The notes beneath the pieces are model-generated. The model searched no databases and had not been told where the DNA came from. It saw only the letters and a list, made by a program, of their open reading frames with translations. The position numbers and the translations under genes were made by a program. From Collinsella sp. (GTDB lineage Bacteria > Actinomycetota > Coriobacteriia > Coriobacteriales > Coriobacteriaceae), in NCBI GenBank assembly GCA_018376905.1, contig JAHAAK010000011.1, positions 1 to 59,768 of the forward strand: 59,768 bases of DNA, written 5' to 3'. Of this stretch, positions 19,066 through 29,138 are shown in pieces. Every line of letters starts with the position of its first letter. Position 1 is the first letter of the stretch.

Positions 19066-19602
19066 TTACTCAGTCTCGCCCGGTCGAGCGCCGCGGGCCA
19101 GGGCGTCCTGGTACTCCTTGACTGCTTTGATCCTCTGCATCGGCTTGAGACGCTCGAACATGGTGTTGCCGTGCAGGTGATCGATCTCATGCTGCAGGCA
19201 CACGCAGAACAGATCGCCCGTGGCCTCATAGCGAATCAGGTTGGCGTCAAGGTCGTACGCCTCAACGACAACGTGATCGGGACGCTCAATCTCGCAGCTA
19301 ATGCCGGGAATGGACAGGCAGCCCTCGCTAAACGGCACCAGGTGATCGCTCTGCTCAACAATCACGGGGTTGATGAGCACGTACGGGTCGTAGTCGTTCT
19401 TGTCGCTGTAGTCGCAGTCGATGGTAACGAGCTGGATAAGCTCGCCGATCTGCGGGGCGGCAAGACCGCAACCGCCGTTCTCGAACATCATCTTCTTCAT
19501 CTTCTCGGCAAGCGCCTCGATCGCCGGAGTGATCTCCTCGATGACGGCGCACTCCTGGCGCAGACGAGGGTCGGGCGACAGTACGATTCCGTTGGCTTCC
19601 AT
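19066..19602 (-). CDS. def: Peptide deformylase
   Basis: A 178-residue metallo-hydrolase that removes the N-formyl group from nascent proteins. The three family motifs are present: GCGLAAPQIG, EGCLSIPG (metal Cys) and QHEIDHLHG (two metal His and the catalytic Glu). The start at 19602 was preferred over the ATG two codons earlier because GAAAGG lies six bases from it. It follows priA after an 18-base gap on the same strand, the common priA-def arrangement. Confidence 0.95.
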   Translation of the reverse strand: MEANGIVLSPDPRLRQECAVIEEITPAIEALAEKMKKMMFENGGCGLAAPQIGELIQLVTIDCDYSDKNDYDPYVLINPVIVEQSDHLVPFSEGCLSIPGISCEIERPDHVVVEAYDLDANLIRYEATGDLFCVCLQHEIDHLHGNTMFERLKPMQRIKAVKEYQDALARGARPGETE

Positions 19603-19620
19603 GGCCATCCTTTCGGGTTG

Positions 19621-22074
19621 TTACATCAAATCATAGGCGTCGACGTCAACGCTCACGCTCACGCCGCGCACAGAGCCCACCTCTTTGAGGCAGGCGTCGA
19701 TATCATCAGAGACATGGTACCCCACAGGCGACTTCACAAGCAGATGGAAGCGGTAACGGTCCTTGGCTCTCTCGATTACACACGAAGCCGGGCCCAGCAC
19801 CTGGGGCACGGCGCTCCCCGCCCGCAAAAAGTCGGGCGCGGCGGCATGCCAGCGGCGCTTAAGAAGCTTTGCAATGCGCCCAATGTAGTCCTGCGCGTCG
19901 TCTCGGTTCGCCGACCACACCAAGATGTTGACCAGGCGAACAAACGGCGGGTACAGCGCGTCGCGGCGCTGGTCCAGATCGTAGTCGGTAAAGATCGAAC
20001 GGTCGTGCTCGGCGACGGCGCGAATAACCGGGTCCTCGGGCAGATAGGTCTGGATGATGACCTCGCCAGGGCGATCGCCGCGACCGGCACGGCCGGCGAC
20101 CTGCTCCAGCAAATCGTAGGCGCGCTCCCCTGCGCGGAAGTCCGGCAGCTTGAGGGCGAAGTCGGCATTGACCACACCCACGAGCGTGACCTCGGGAAAG
20201 TCGAGACCCTTTGCGATCATTTGGGTGCCCAGCAACACGGCGCAATCGGCCGCATCGAACTGCTCGAGCAGCTTTTTGTGCGCATCCTTGCCGCGCGTGG
20301 AATCGGCATCCATGCGAATAATGGCGACGTCCTCGGGAAGCATCTGGTGCAGTGCGTCCTCGATCTGCTGCGTGCCCAGCCCCATTTTTGCCAGGTAGCG
20401 ACTGCCGCATTTGGGGCAACGGCTCGTGGGCGCTGGATACGGCTGCACGCGCCAAGACGAACCACAGGTGTGACATTGCAGCGTGTGCGTGCGCTCGTGA
20501 TACGTAAGCGCGGTGGAGCAGTGGTTGCAGGTGGGAACGCAGCCGCACTCGCGACACATCAGGAACGGCGCAAAGCCACGGCGGTTATGCAGCAGCACGG
20601 CCTTCTCGCGGTGCTCTACAACGCGCTCCAAACCTTCAATCAGCGGTTTAGAGAACATTGAACGGCTACCGTGCGAAAACTCGCGGCGCAGGTCGGCAAT
20701 GCGGACCTCGGGCAGCACGGCGTGTCCCGGGCGCTCAGGCATCTCCACGCGCGTCCAAGTGGTGCCGTTATACGTTCCACGGCGGCAGTGGTCGAGGGCC
20801 TCGGCCGAGGGCGTGGCGGAGCCCAACACGAGCGGGCAGCGATAGCGCCGCGCCATCTCAGCCGCCACCTCGCGCGCGTGGTAGCGCGGACTGGAGCCCT
20901 GCTTGTAACTGGTCTCGTGCTCCTCGTCGATGATGATGAGGCCCAAGTCGCTGAGCGGGCAAAAGAGCGCCGAGCGAGCGCCGACGACCACGCGGGCCGC
21001 ACCGCTGGCGACCATATCCCACTGGTCCAGACGCTCGCCAGCAGATAGACGCGAATGGAACACGGCGACCGTCTCGCCAAAGCGCGAGCGGAAGCGGCCG
21101 ACGGTCTGGGCCGTCAGCGAGATCTCGGGCACGAGCACGCAGGCAGAGCGGCCTGCCGCGAGCACGCGCTCGATAGCGGAGAGGTACACCTCGGTTTTGC
21201 CGGAGCCGGTGACGCCGTCAACCAGCACCACGTCGCCATGGGCGTCAAGGCGGGCGCGCTCGATCTGAGCAAGCGCTTGCTGCTGGCCGTTGGTAAGGGA
21301 GACCGGCGCCTTGCCGCTTGCCGAGGACAGCGTGGTCTGCTCGCTGCAGCCACGCCACGCACGGCGTTCCTCCACCACCACGACGCCGCGTTTTTCGAGC
21401 ACCTTAATGGTCGCCGACATGCTGTTGTAGAGCAGGTTGAGGTCGCGCGTCGTGACCGGGCCGCATTGGAGCGCCTCGATGAGCTGACGCTGGCGAACGG
21501 CGGTCTTGGGCGGCTTATAATCGAAACCCTCGGGCGTGAGCATGACCCAGCGGTTTTGGATGGGTTTGACGGCGGGGCGCTCAACGGTCCACACGCCGTC
21601 GTCGCCCTTGACCACGCGCGGGCTTCCACCCGGGGGCAAGAACAGGCGCAGGCACTCGGAAAGCGTTGCGACGTACTCGCGACTCATCCAACGCGCAATG
21701 CGTGCAGCCTCGGCGGTAAAGAGCGGCTTGCTGAGGATGGCCTCGATAGGCTTGATGCGCGCGGGATCGAGGGCGTTGTTGCCTTGCAAGTTGGCCAGCT
21801 CGGTCACAATGTCGACGATGTAGCCCGCGGCCGCACGGTTGCCAAAATGGACTAGGACGGTGGAGCCGATCCGGGCATCGTTAGCGAGTGACTGCGGAAT
21901 GCCGTAGGCAAAGGGCTCGGACAGAGCACGGGTCGGGATGTCGAGGACTACGCTCGCATAGGCGGAAATGGGCTCTGGCGTAGGCTCGGGCTGCGTCAAG
22001 GCGGCGGCAGGGGCCGCGGACTTCTGAGCTTCCTTAGGTTCTGGCGAACCAAACAGCGAAAGTTGCTCGGCCAT
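19621..22074 (-). CDS. priA: Primosomal protein N' (replication-restart helicase PriA)
   Basis: An 817-residue helicase that reloads the replisome at stalled forks. The Walker A is GVTGSGKTEVY, the DEAH box is IIDEEHETSYKQ, and a zinc module with CRECG, CNHC, CHTC and CPKC lies in the usual place between the helicase lobes. Later motifs include GTQMIAKGLDFP and QVAGRAGRGDRPGEVIIQT. The first ~35 residues are an Ala/Pro-rich extension ahead of the 3'-end-binding domain. The ATG at 22074 follows GGAGGTGC. It is likely co-transcribed with def. Confidence 0.95.
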   Translation of the reverse strand: MAEQLSLFGSPEPKEAQKSAAPAAALTQPEPTPEPISAYASVVLDIPTRALSEPFAYGIPQSLANDARIGSTVLVHFGNRAAAGYIVDIVTELANLQGNNALDPARIKPIEAILSKPLFTAEAARIARWMSREYVATLSECLRLFLPPGGSPRVVKGDDGVWTVERPAVKPIQNRWVMLTPEGFDYKPPKTAVRQRQLIEALQCGPVTTRDLNLLYNSMSATIKVLEKRGVVVVEERRAWRGCSEQTTLSSASGKAPVSLTNGQQQALAQIERARLDAHGDVVLVDGVTGSGKTEVYLSAIERVLAAGRSACVLVPEISLTAQTVGRFRSRFGETVAVFHSRLSAGERLDQWDMVASGAARVVVGARSALFCPLSDLGLIIIDEEHETSYKQGSSPRYHAREVAAEMARRYRCPLVLGSATPSAEALDHCRRGTYNGTTWTRVEMPERPGHAVLPEVRIADLRREFSHGSRSMFSKPLIEGLERVVEHREKAVLLHNRRGFAPFLMCRECGCVPTCNHCSTALTYHERTHTLQCHTCGSSWRVQPYPAPTSRCPKCGSRYLAKMGLGTQQIEDALHQMLPEDVAIIRMDADSTRGKDAHKKLLEQFDAADCAVLLGTQMIAKGLDFPEVTLVGVVNADFALKLPDFRAGERAYDLLEQVAGRAGRGDRPGEVIIQTYLPEDPVIRAVAEHDRSIFTDYDLDQRRDALYPPFVRLVNILVWSANRDDAQDYIGRIAKLLKRRWHAAAPDFLRAGSAVPQVLGPASCVIERAKDRYRFHLLVKSPVGYHVSDDIDACLKEVGSVRGVSVSVDVDAYDLM

Positions 22075-22104
22075 GGCCCCAGCACCTCCTATCCCATACG
22101 TCTA

Positions 22105-22140
22105 CAGAAACAAGAGCCCCGCTCGGGGTGAACGGGGCTC
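22105..22140 (-). terminator. Terminator of gltX
   Basis: On the minus strand GAGCCCCG and CGGGGCTC pair around an 11-base loop, followed by TTGTTTCT. It lies directly 3' of gltX and upstream of priA. Confidence 0.7.
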
Positions 22141-22163
22141 GGATACATGCGTTTACGCAGCTG

Positions 22164-23639
22164 CTACAGCGCCATCGTGCGGGCGCGGTCGATGCGCGCC
22201 AGGCAGTCGTCGCGGCCGACGAGCGCCATGGTCTCGCCCAGCGGGGGGCTCACCATGTTGCCGCAGACGGCGACGCGCACAGCCTGGAACACCACGCGCT
22301 TCTTGAGGTCCATCTGCTCGGGCAGCGGCTCAAGCGCGGCGTCGATGTTGGCAGCCGTCCACTCGTCCACACCCTCGAGCGCGGCCTTGGCGGCATCTAG
22401 AATGGCACCCATGCCATCCTTGGCCAGGCCCTTGTTTACGGATTTCTCGTCATACTCGAGCGTCTCGGCCGTGGCAAAGATGGGGGCGGCGACGGTCACG
22501 GCGTCGGCCGGCATCTTGGTGCGCGGTTTAACGATGGCAGCGAGCGCGTCGATCCAATCCTCGCCGTACTCGACATTACCCTCGATGAGACCCGCCTCGT
22601 GCAGTTCGGGGACCATGATCTCGTCGGCAAACTGAGCATCGGACATGCCGTTGATGTACTCAGCGTTGACCCAATCGAGCTTCTTGGGGTCGAAGGTCGC
22701 CGGGTTCTTGGAGATGCGGTCGAGCGAGAACTTGCTGGCCAGGACATCGCGCGGGATGATCGTGGTCTCGCCGTCGAGCGACCAGCCGAGCAGCGCCAGG
22801 TAGTTGACGAAGGCGTCGGACAGGTAGCCGGCGTCGCGGTACTCCTCCACCGAGGTGGCGCCGTGGCGCTTGGAGAGCTTCTTGCCGTCGGCACCCAAGA
22901 TCATGGAGATGTGGGCGAACGTAGGCACGGGCGCGCCGAGGGCCTCGTAGACCATGACCTGGCGCGGAGTGTTGGACAGGTGATCGTCGCCGCGGATGAC
23001 GTGGGTGATCTTCATCATGGCGTCGTCGACGACGGTCGCGAAGTTATACGTGGGCGTGCCGTCGGAGCGGAAGATGACAAAGTCGTCGAGCTCCTTGGCG
23101 TCGAAGGTCACCTCGCCGTGAACGGCGTCGTGGATGACGACGTCGCCGCGGTCCTCGGGCACCTTGATGCGCAGGACGTAGGACTCGCCGGCCTCGATGC
23201 GGCGGCGGGCCTCCTCGGGGTCAAGATCGCGGCAGCGGCGCTGATAGCCCTGGAAGGGGTCCTTGCGCTCCTGGGCGGCCTTGCGGTCGGCATCGAGCTG
23301 CTCCTTGGTGCAGAAGCAGGGATAGGCCTTGCCCTCGTCCCAGAGCTTCTGGGCGGCCTGCTTGTACAGGTCCAGGCGCTCGGTCTGGGCGTAGGGGCCA
23401 AAGTCGCCGCCCACCTCGGGACCCTCGTCCCAGTCCAGGCCCAGCCAACGCATGGCGCGCAGAATGATCTGCGTGTTCTCGTCGGTGGAGCGGGTGGGGT
23501 CAGTATCGTCGATACGCAGGATGAACGTGCCGCCGTTTGCGCGGGCGAAAGCCCAGTTATAGATAGCGGTGCGGGCGCCGCCGATGTGCAGCTTGCCCGT
23601 CGGTGAGGGTGCAAAGCGGACGCGAACGTCTGATGCCAT
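22164..23639 (-). CDS. gltX: Glutamate--tRNA ligase
   Basis: A 491-residue class I aminoacyl-tRNA synthetase. The HIGH-type motif is APSPTGKLHIGGART at the N-terminus, and the KMSKS-type motif is KKLSKRHGA. The anticodon-binding helical domain forms the C-terminal third. The start ATG 23639 was chosen because GGAGATTTCC precedes it and the protein then begins MASDVRVRFAPSPTG; longer readings run into the palindrome. It is divergent from metK. Confidence 0.95.
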   Translation of the reverse strand: MASDVRVRFAPSPTGKLHIGGARTAIYNWAFARANGGTFILRIDDTDPTRSTDENTQIILRAMRWLGLDWDEGPEVGGDFGPYAQTERLDLYKQAAQKLWDEGKAYPCFCTKEQLDADRKAAQERKDPFQGYQRRCRDLDPEEARRRIEAGESYVLRIKVPEDRGDVVIHDAVHGEVTFDAKELDDFVIFRSDGTPTYNFATVVDDAMMKITHVIRGDDHLSNTPRQVMVYEALGAPVPTFAHISMILGADGKKLSKRHGATSVEEYRDAGYLSDAFVNYLALLGWSLDGETTIIPRDVLASKFSLDRISKNPATFDPKKLDWVNAEYINGMSDAQFADEIMVPELHEAGLIEGNVEYGEDWIDALAAIVKPRTKMPADAVTVAAPIFATAETLEYDEKSVNKGLAKDGMGAILDAAKAALEGVDEWTAANIDAALEPLPEQMDLKKRVVFQAVRVAVCGNMVSPPLGETMALVGRDDCLARIDRARTMAL

Positions 23640-23719
23640 GGAAATCTCCTCGATTGCAGGATGGATGTCTAACCGCACCAGTATAAAGCAACAAAGCAAC
23701 CTCCGCACAAAGGGCACCG

Positions 23720-23817
23720 ACCTACTCATTGGGGACAGACTTAAACGACCAGTCTTTGGGCAACCTGTCGGCACTTGGGCGAGGCTGGTGATTTAAGTCT
23801 GTCCCCAATGAGTAGGT
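23720..23817. repeat. 33-bp GGGGACAGACTTAA palindrome between gltX and metK
   Basis: The arm at 23720-23752 (ACCTACTCATTGGGGACAGA...) is inverted at 23785-23817 with two mismatches around a 32-base loop. It sits between two divergent genes, so it cannot be a terminator for either. The core GGGGACAGACTTAA resembles palindromes mobilised by Y1/RAYT-type transposases in other genomes, from general knowledge only. Confidence 0.8.
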
Positions 23818-23849
23818 GCGGAAAGGGTGTGAATGTTGAATTTACGCGC

Positions 23850-23910
23850 TATGATGTGCCCTTGCATAGAGAGCCCGGCGGAATGGTAACGGTCGCCGGG
23901 ACACGTTTTT
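23850..23910 (+). promoter_or_regulatory. metK leader with possible -10 and attenuator-like hairpin
   Basis: TATGAT at 23850-23855 may be the -10 element. CCCGGCG (23874-23880) pairs with CGCCGGG (23894-23900), and TTTTT follows at 23906-23910, 13 bases before the metK start. The leader is too short for a known SAM riboswitch and none of their consensus bases is seen. Confidence 0.35.
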
Positions 23911-23923
23911 GAAAGGGGCAATC

Positions 23924-25204
<1,281 letters not shown>

Positions 25205-25241
25205 GCTAGCGGCAAAAGCTACAGCCAAATCGAAACGCACC

Positions 25242-25276
25242 AAAAGAGGTACCGGACCAACCGGTACCTCTTTTTT
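25242..25276 (+). terminator. Terminator of metK
   Basis: AAAAGAGGTACCGG (25242-25255) pairs with CCGGTACCTCTTTT (25261-25274), with T runs on both strands, so it can work in both directions. Confidence 0.85.
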
Positions 25277-25370
25277 ATTAACCGGTGGTGAAGATGAGCC
25301 GACCTGGGACGCAGAATAGGTCACCAGCTCATGAATTTTGCAGCACGAGCGCCTCTACCATGTATCCTTA

Positions 25371-25492
25371 GTCCCGAGGGGCGGGGCATAAGGTCGATCG
25401 CGAGTTCCGCACGAGCCGGAGAGCACTTAATGTGCTCTCCGTGCGAGTCAGGACTGTCCGAGCAGGCGACCTTATGCCCCGCCCCTCGGGAC
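25371..25492. repeat. Nested double palindrome upstream of sdaA
   Basis: The outer arms are perfect over 26 bases: GTCCCGAGGGGCGGGGCATA... at 25371-25396 and its inverse at 25467-25492. Inside lies a second hairpin, GGAGAGCAC (25418-25426) with GTGCTCTCC (25432-25440), with flanking GCACG/CGTGC. The element ends 23 bases before the sdaA start, so it is in the leader or promoter and is not a terminator; metK already has its own. The gap 25277-25370 shows nothing else. Confidence 0.8.
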
Positions 25493-25515
25493 GACGGGAT
25501 AGAACAGGAGCGCAT

Positions 25516-27123
25516 ATGGCAGGCAAGCCACAAACACTAGCTACGACCTCGGCATTCGAGATCTTGGGTCCCGTCATGGTCGGCCCCAGTTCTTCGCACA
25601 CCGCCGGCGCCCTGCGCTGCGCCCAAGTTGCCGCCAGCCTGCTGGAAGGCCGCATCACCAAAGTCACCTTTGGCCTGTGGAACTCCTTCGCCCACACCTG
25701 CCGCGGCCACGGCACCGACCGTGCGCTCGTCGCGGGCATCCTGGGCCTCGACACCGATGACGAGAACATCAAGCAAGCCTTCGACCTCGCACGCGAGCAG
25801 GGCCTCGAATATCACTTTGGCATCAAGGGCGACGACGCCTCCATCCACCCCAACACCGTCGACATCGAAATGGTCGATGACACGGGCGCCACGGCACAGG
25901 TCCGCGGTGAGAGCCTGGGCGGCGGCAAGATGCGCATCAGCCGCATTAACGGCGTCGGCGTCGACATCTCGGGCATGTACTCCACGCTCTTCGTGGCGCA
26001 CAAGGACGTCCCCGGTGTACTCGCCGCGCTCACCAACCTGCTCGCCTACGCACACGTGAACATCGCCTTCTGCCGCACCTACCGCACCGAAGTGGGCGGC
26101 CAGGCTTACTCCGTCTTTGAGACCGACGGCGCGCCCGACGACACCGTCGTCCCCATGCTCCGCAAGCTCGACAATGTCGATTACGCGACCTTTATCGAGC
26201 TCCCCGGTTCTGCCTCGTCGCTCTCCCCCGGCGTCTCGGCAAAGGAGATCTTCGACGACGGCGAGCAGCTGCTCGATGCGTGCGAGGAACTGGGGCTCAG
26301 CATCGGCGCCGTTATGGCCGTGCGAGAGGCGCGCCTGACCGGTGAGGCGCACGCCGTCGCCGCCATGCGCCGCGTGCTCGACGTCATGCGCGAGGAGACC
26401 ACAGCCCCCATCGCTAATCCGCAGCGATCGCTCGGCGGGCTTATCGGCGGCGAGGCCAAGCTCGTCGAAGCAACCCGCTGCAACGATTTGAGTGCAAGCC
26501 TGATGGGCGCCGTCCAGACCGACGCCGTTGCCCGCGCCATGGCCGTTCTCGAGCGCTCCGCTACCATGGGCGTGATCGTCGCCGCCCCCACGGCCGGCTC
26601 CGCGGGTGTTGTGCCCGGCTGCGTGCTGGCGCTCGCCGATCGCCTGCAGCTCGACGACGAGCAAGTCATGGATGCGCTCTACTGCGCAGCCGCCATCGGC
26701 CTCAACCTCACCACAAGCGCCTGCGTTGCCGGCGCCGAGGGCGGCTGCCAGGCTGAGGTGGGAAGCGCCGCCGCCATGGCAGGCGCCGCGCTGGTGCAGA
26801 TGCTCGGCGGCACGCCCGAGCAGGCGCTCGACGCCAGTTCCATCGCGCTGAGTAATCTGCTGGGTCTCGTTTGCGACCCCGTCGGTGGCCTCGTGGAGGT
26901 GCCCTGCCAAAACCGCAACGCCATCGGCGTGGCAGCGGCCTTTAGCTCGGCCCAGCTCGCCCTCGCAGGCATTAAGAGCTTGGTGCCGTTTGACCAGATG
27001 GCACATGTCATGCTCTCGGTGGGTCACGCGTTGCCGGCCACGCTGCGCGAGACGGCAAAGGGCGGCATCGCGCAGGCTCCGGCCGCACTTTCGGCCTGTG
27101 CAAAATGCGGTGTGTGCGGATAG
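25516..27123 (+). CDS. sdaA: L-serine ammonia-lyase, iron-sulfur type, single chain
   Basis: A 535-residue enzyme turning L-serine into pyruvate and ammonia with an oxygen-sensitive 4Fe-4S cluster. Residues ~1-160 are the beta domain (GPSSSHTAGALRCAQ), ~165-240 an ACT-like domain (TLFVAHKDVPGVLAALTNLL), and ~250-535 the alpha domain with cluster cysteines in CVAGAEGGCQAEVG and CDPVGG...CQNRNA. The order is that of two-subunit SdaAB/SdaAA enzymes joined in one chain. The C-terminus ends with an extra CAKCGVCG. The start at 25516 follows AGGAG. It fits an anaerobic, amino-acid-fermenting gut bacterium. Confidence 0.93.
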   Translation: MAGKPQTLATTSAFEILGPVMVGPSSSHTAGALRCAQVAASLLEGRITKVTFGLWNSFAHTCRGHGTDRALVAGILGLDTDDENIKQAFDLAREQGLEYHFGIKGDDASIHPNTVDIEMVDDTGATAQVRGESLGGGKMRISRINGVGVDISGMYSTLFVAHKDVPGVLAALTNLLAYAHVNIAFCRTYRTEVGGQAYSVFETDGAPDDTVVPMLRKLDNVDYATFIELPGSASSLSPGVSAKEIFDDGEQLLDACEELGLSIGAVMAVREARLTGEAHAVAAMRRVLDVMREETTAPIANPQRSLGGLIGGEAKLVEATRCNDLSASLMGAVQTDAVARAMAVLERSATMGVIVAAPTAGSAGVVPGCVLALADRLQLDDEQVMDALYCAAAIGLNLTTSACVAGAEGGCQAEVGSAAAMAGAALVQMLGGTPEQALDASSIALSNLLGLVCDPVGGLVEVPCQNRNAIGVAAAFSSAQLALAGIKSLVPFDQMAHVMLSVGHALPATLRETAKGGIAQAPAALSACAKCGVCG

Positions 27124-27139
27124 CGACAAAGAACGACTC

Positions 27140-27168
27140 AAAGGTGGGACAAATGTCCCACCTCTTTT
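27140..27168 (+). terminator. Terminator of sdaA
   Basis: AGGTGGGACA and TGTCCCACCT pair perfectly around AA, followed by CTTTTG. Confidence 0.8.
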
Positions 27169-27209
27169 GAATGCCACCGTTTCCGTACCACAAACAGCAG
27201 GGCAATCGC

Positions 27210-27215
27210 TATAAT
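27210..27215 (+). promoter_or_regulatory. Candidate -10 (TATAAT) for the L,D-transpeptidase gene
   Basis: A perfect TATAAT lies 57 bases before the start. No good -35 is visible at the usual distance. Confidence 0.4.
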
Positions 27216-27272
27216 GCAAGCCCAGTAAAAACACGATGAACCGCAAGGCGAAAATCGAAGGATATGCATACG

Positions 27273-29006
27273 ATGTCGCAAAACGATCGAACTCAACTGA
27301 TTCCCGATCCGCAGCAGCCGAGCAGGCACACCGGCGGCGTTCAGTCACCGCGTCCTATCGCGCCGAGCCACGGTCAGCAGCGTGGTGCGGCAAACGCTTC
27401 CCAACGCCCGAACCAACAGCGACAGCAGCGTCAACAACGTCACCAGCGCCAGGCAAACGGCAATGCGCCCAAGCAGCCCCCCACGCACGCTCGAGGCGAT
27501 CGTGGCCCCGCGCGCAAACCCGCCGAGAACAATAAGTCGGGCAAAAAGACGACGCTCTTTGTCGTCCTGGGTCTAATCGTCATTGTCTATATCGTAGGCG
27601 TCGTAGCATTTTCGCAGGTAGCCTACCCCAACACCACCATCGCCGGCGTCGATGTCTCGTTCTCCAACGCTTCGTCTGCCGCCACCAAGGTCAACTCGGC
27701 TTGGAAGCACTATAAGCTCACCGTGACAGGCGATGACTTTAGCTGGACCTATCAGCCCGAGTCCGATGAACCCATCGTCGACGGTGAAGCTGCTGCAAAA
27801 GAAATCATCAACCACAACGAAGCCTTTATTTGGCCGGTCCGCCTTGTGGAATCCTTAAGCGGCAAGACCAAAACAACTGCTACCTCCAACGAAGTCGATC
27901 TTGATCAAGACGTCGACCTGTCCATGCTTTCCGACACCTTTGACCAAAAGAAGTTTGAGAAGGATCTGGGCGCCGCCATCGACGAGTTTAACGAAGGACG
28001 TTCGGGCACGTTCGAGGCCAATAGCTCCTATGACGAGCAAGCGGGCAAGTTTACCGTCGAGAAGGCGCGCTCCAACGAAAAACTCAACCGCGAGCATGTC
28101 ATTAAATATGCCGAGCTCGAGCTTGCCTCGCTGGCCGAGACCGTTGATCTTTCCAAGCTCGGCAACGATGCCTATGAGCCGCTCAATGGAACGCTGACCG
28201 ATGATCAGATTCAGGCCGCATGCGATGCCGCCAACAACTTCCTGGGCGTCAACGTGACCCTCAAGCTCAACGGCGAGGATGCCGGAAAGGTCGACGGCAG
28301 CTCCGTGCTGCAGTGGATCAGCTTTGCCGATCCGGCCAACCCCACGCTCGATACGTCGCAGATCAGCAGCTGGGCAGCCGAGCTCGCAAATGGCTTTAAT
28401 ACCGTTGGCTCCACTCGCTGGTGGACGCGCGCCGATGGCAAGCAGTGCGCCGTCGAAGGCGGCGACTTTGGTTGGTCCATCGACAGCAGCTCGCTCGCCA
28501 AGCAGGTCGAGGACGCCATTAACAACAAGCAGACCGGCGAGATCGAGATCAAGTACTCCCAGAAGGCCGACACCTTTACCGCAAAGGGAGAGCCCGACTG
28601 GAAGGCATACATCGATGTCGATCTGTCCGAGCAGCACGCGCGCTACTATGACGAGAGCGGAAATATCGTTTGGGAGGCCAACTTTATCTCGGGCAAGCCG
28701 GGCGAGGACGCCACCCCCGAAGGCGTGTGGCAGATCAACAGCAACGACGGCGGCAGTACCCTGATCGGAGCCAAGGACCCCGAGACCGGCAAGCCCAAAT
28801 ACGAGAGTCCGGTGAGCTACTGGATGCCGTTCGAGGGCAATATGATCGGCTTCCACGATGCCACCTGGCAAAACGACAAGAGCTTCGATAATGCCGAGTC
28901 GTACAAGTGGTGCGGCAGCCACGGTTGCATCAACCTGCGCCTGGCAGACGCCAAGGCACTTCACGACTGCATCAAAGTCGGCCTGTGCGTGGTTGTCCAC
29001 TCGTAG
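27273..29006 (+). CDS. Membrane-anchored L,D-transpeptidase (YkuD) with PG-binding domain
   Basis: A 577-residue protein that forms 3-3 cross-links in peptidoglycan or attaches proteins to it. Residues 1-92 are a Gln/Arg/Pro-rich, probably disordered cytoplasmic segment. Residues ~94-115 are one membrane helix (LFVVLGLIVIVYIVGVVAF). The outside part has a PG-binding/VanW-associated type domain (~120-420), then the YkuD domain (~440-577) with IGFHDA, SHGCINLRL and catalytic Cys552. The start at 27273 is used because GAAGGA abuts the earlier ATG. Type II membrane topology is inferred. The long Q/R-rich inner segment is unusual. Confidence 0.9.
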   Translation: MSQNDRTQLIPDPQQPSRHTGGVQSPRPIAPSHGQQRGAANASQRPNQQRQQRQQRHQRQANGNAPKQPPTHARGDRGPARKPAENNKSGKKTTLFVVLGLIVIVYIVGVVAFSQVAYPNTTIAGVDVSFSNASSAATKVNSAWKHYKLTVTGDDFSWTYQPESDEPIVDGEAAAKEIINHNEAFIWPVRLVESLSGKTKTTATSNEVDLDQDVDLSMLSDTFDQKKFEKDLGAAIDEFNEGRSGTFEANSSYDEQAGKFTVEKARSNEKLNREHVIKYAELELASLAETVDLSKLGNDAYEPLNGTLTDDQIQAACDAANNFLGVNVTLKLNGEDAGKVDGSSVLQWISFADPANPTLDTSQISSWAAELANGFNTVGSTRWWTRADGKQCAVEGGDFGWSIDSSSLAKQVEDAINNKQTGEIEIKYSQKADTFTAKGEPDWKAYIDVDLSEQHARYYDESGNIVWEANFISGKPGEDATPEGVWQINSNDGGSTLIGAKDPETGKPKYESPVSYWMPFEGNMIGFHDATWQNDKSFDNAESYKWCGSHGCINLRLADAKALHDCIKVGLCVVVHS

Positions 29007-29102
29007 TGCAACGCGCGCATTCCTACAACGTGGAACCGCTGCGACCAATCTAACAGTTCCGAAAGAAACCGTCCTATGCGCCCGCCCCAACCGGTGGGCG
29101 CA

Positions 29103-29108
29103 TATAAT
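29103..29108 (+). promoter_or_regulatory. Candidate -10 (TATAAT) for the MacAB-like operon
   Basis: TATAAT lies 31 bases before the start, immediately after a hairpin TGCGCCC/GGGCGCA (29077-29102) that could end the upstream message or hinder the promoter. Confidence 0.4.
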
Positions 29109-29138
29109 TATCGAGGTTCTTTCTATAAAGGAGACGCT

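Noticed and set aside
25409..25445. Possible CRISPR-like or attachment-site repeat
   Set aside because: It is a single nested inverted repeat; no regular direct repeats or integrase gene are present.
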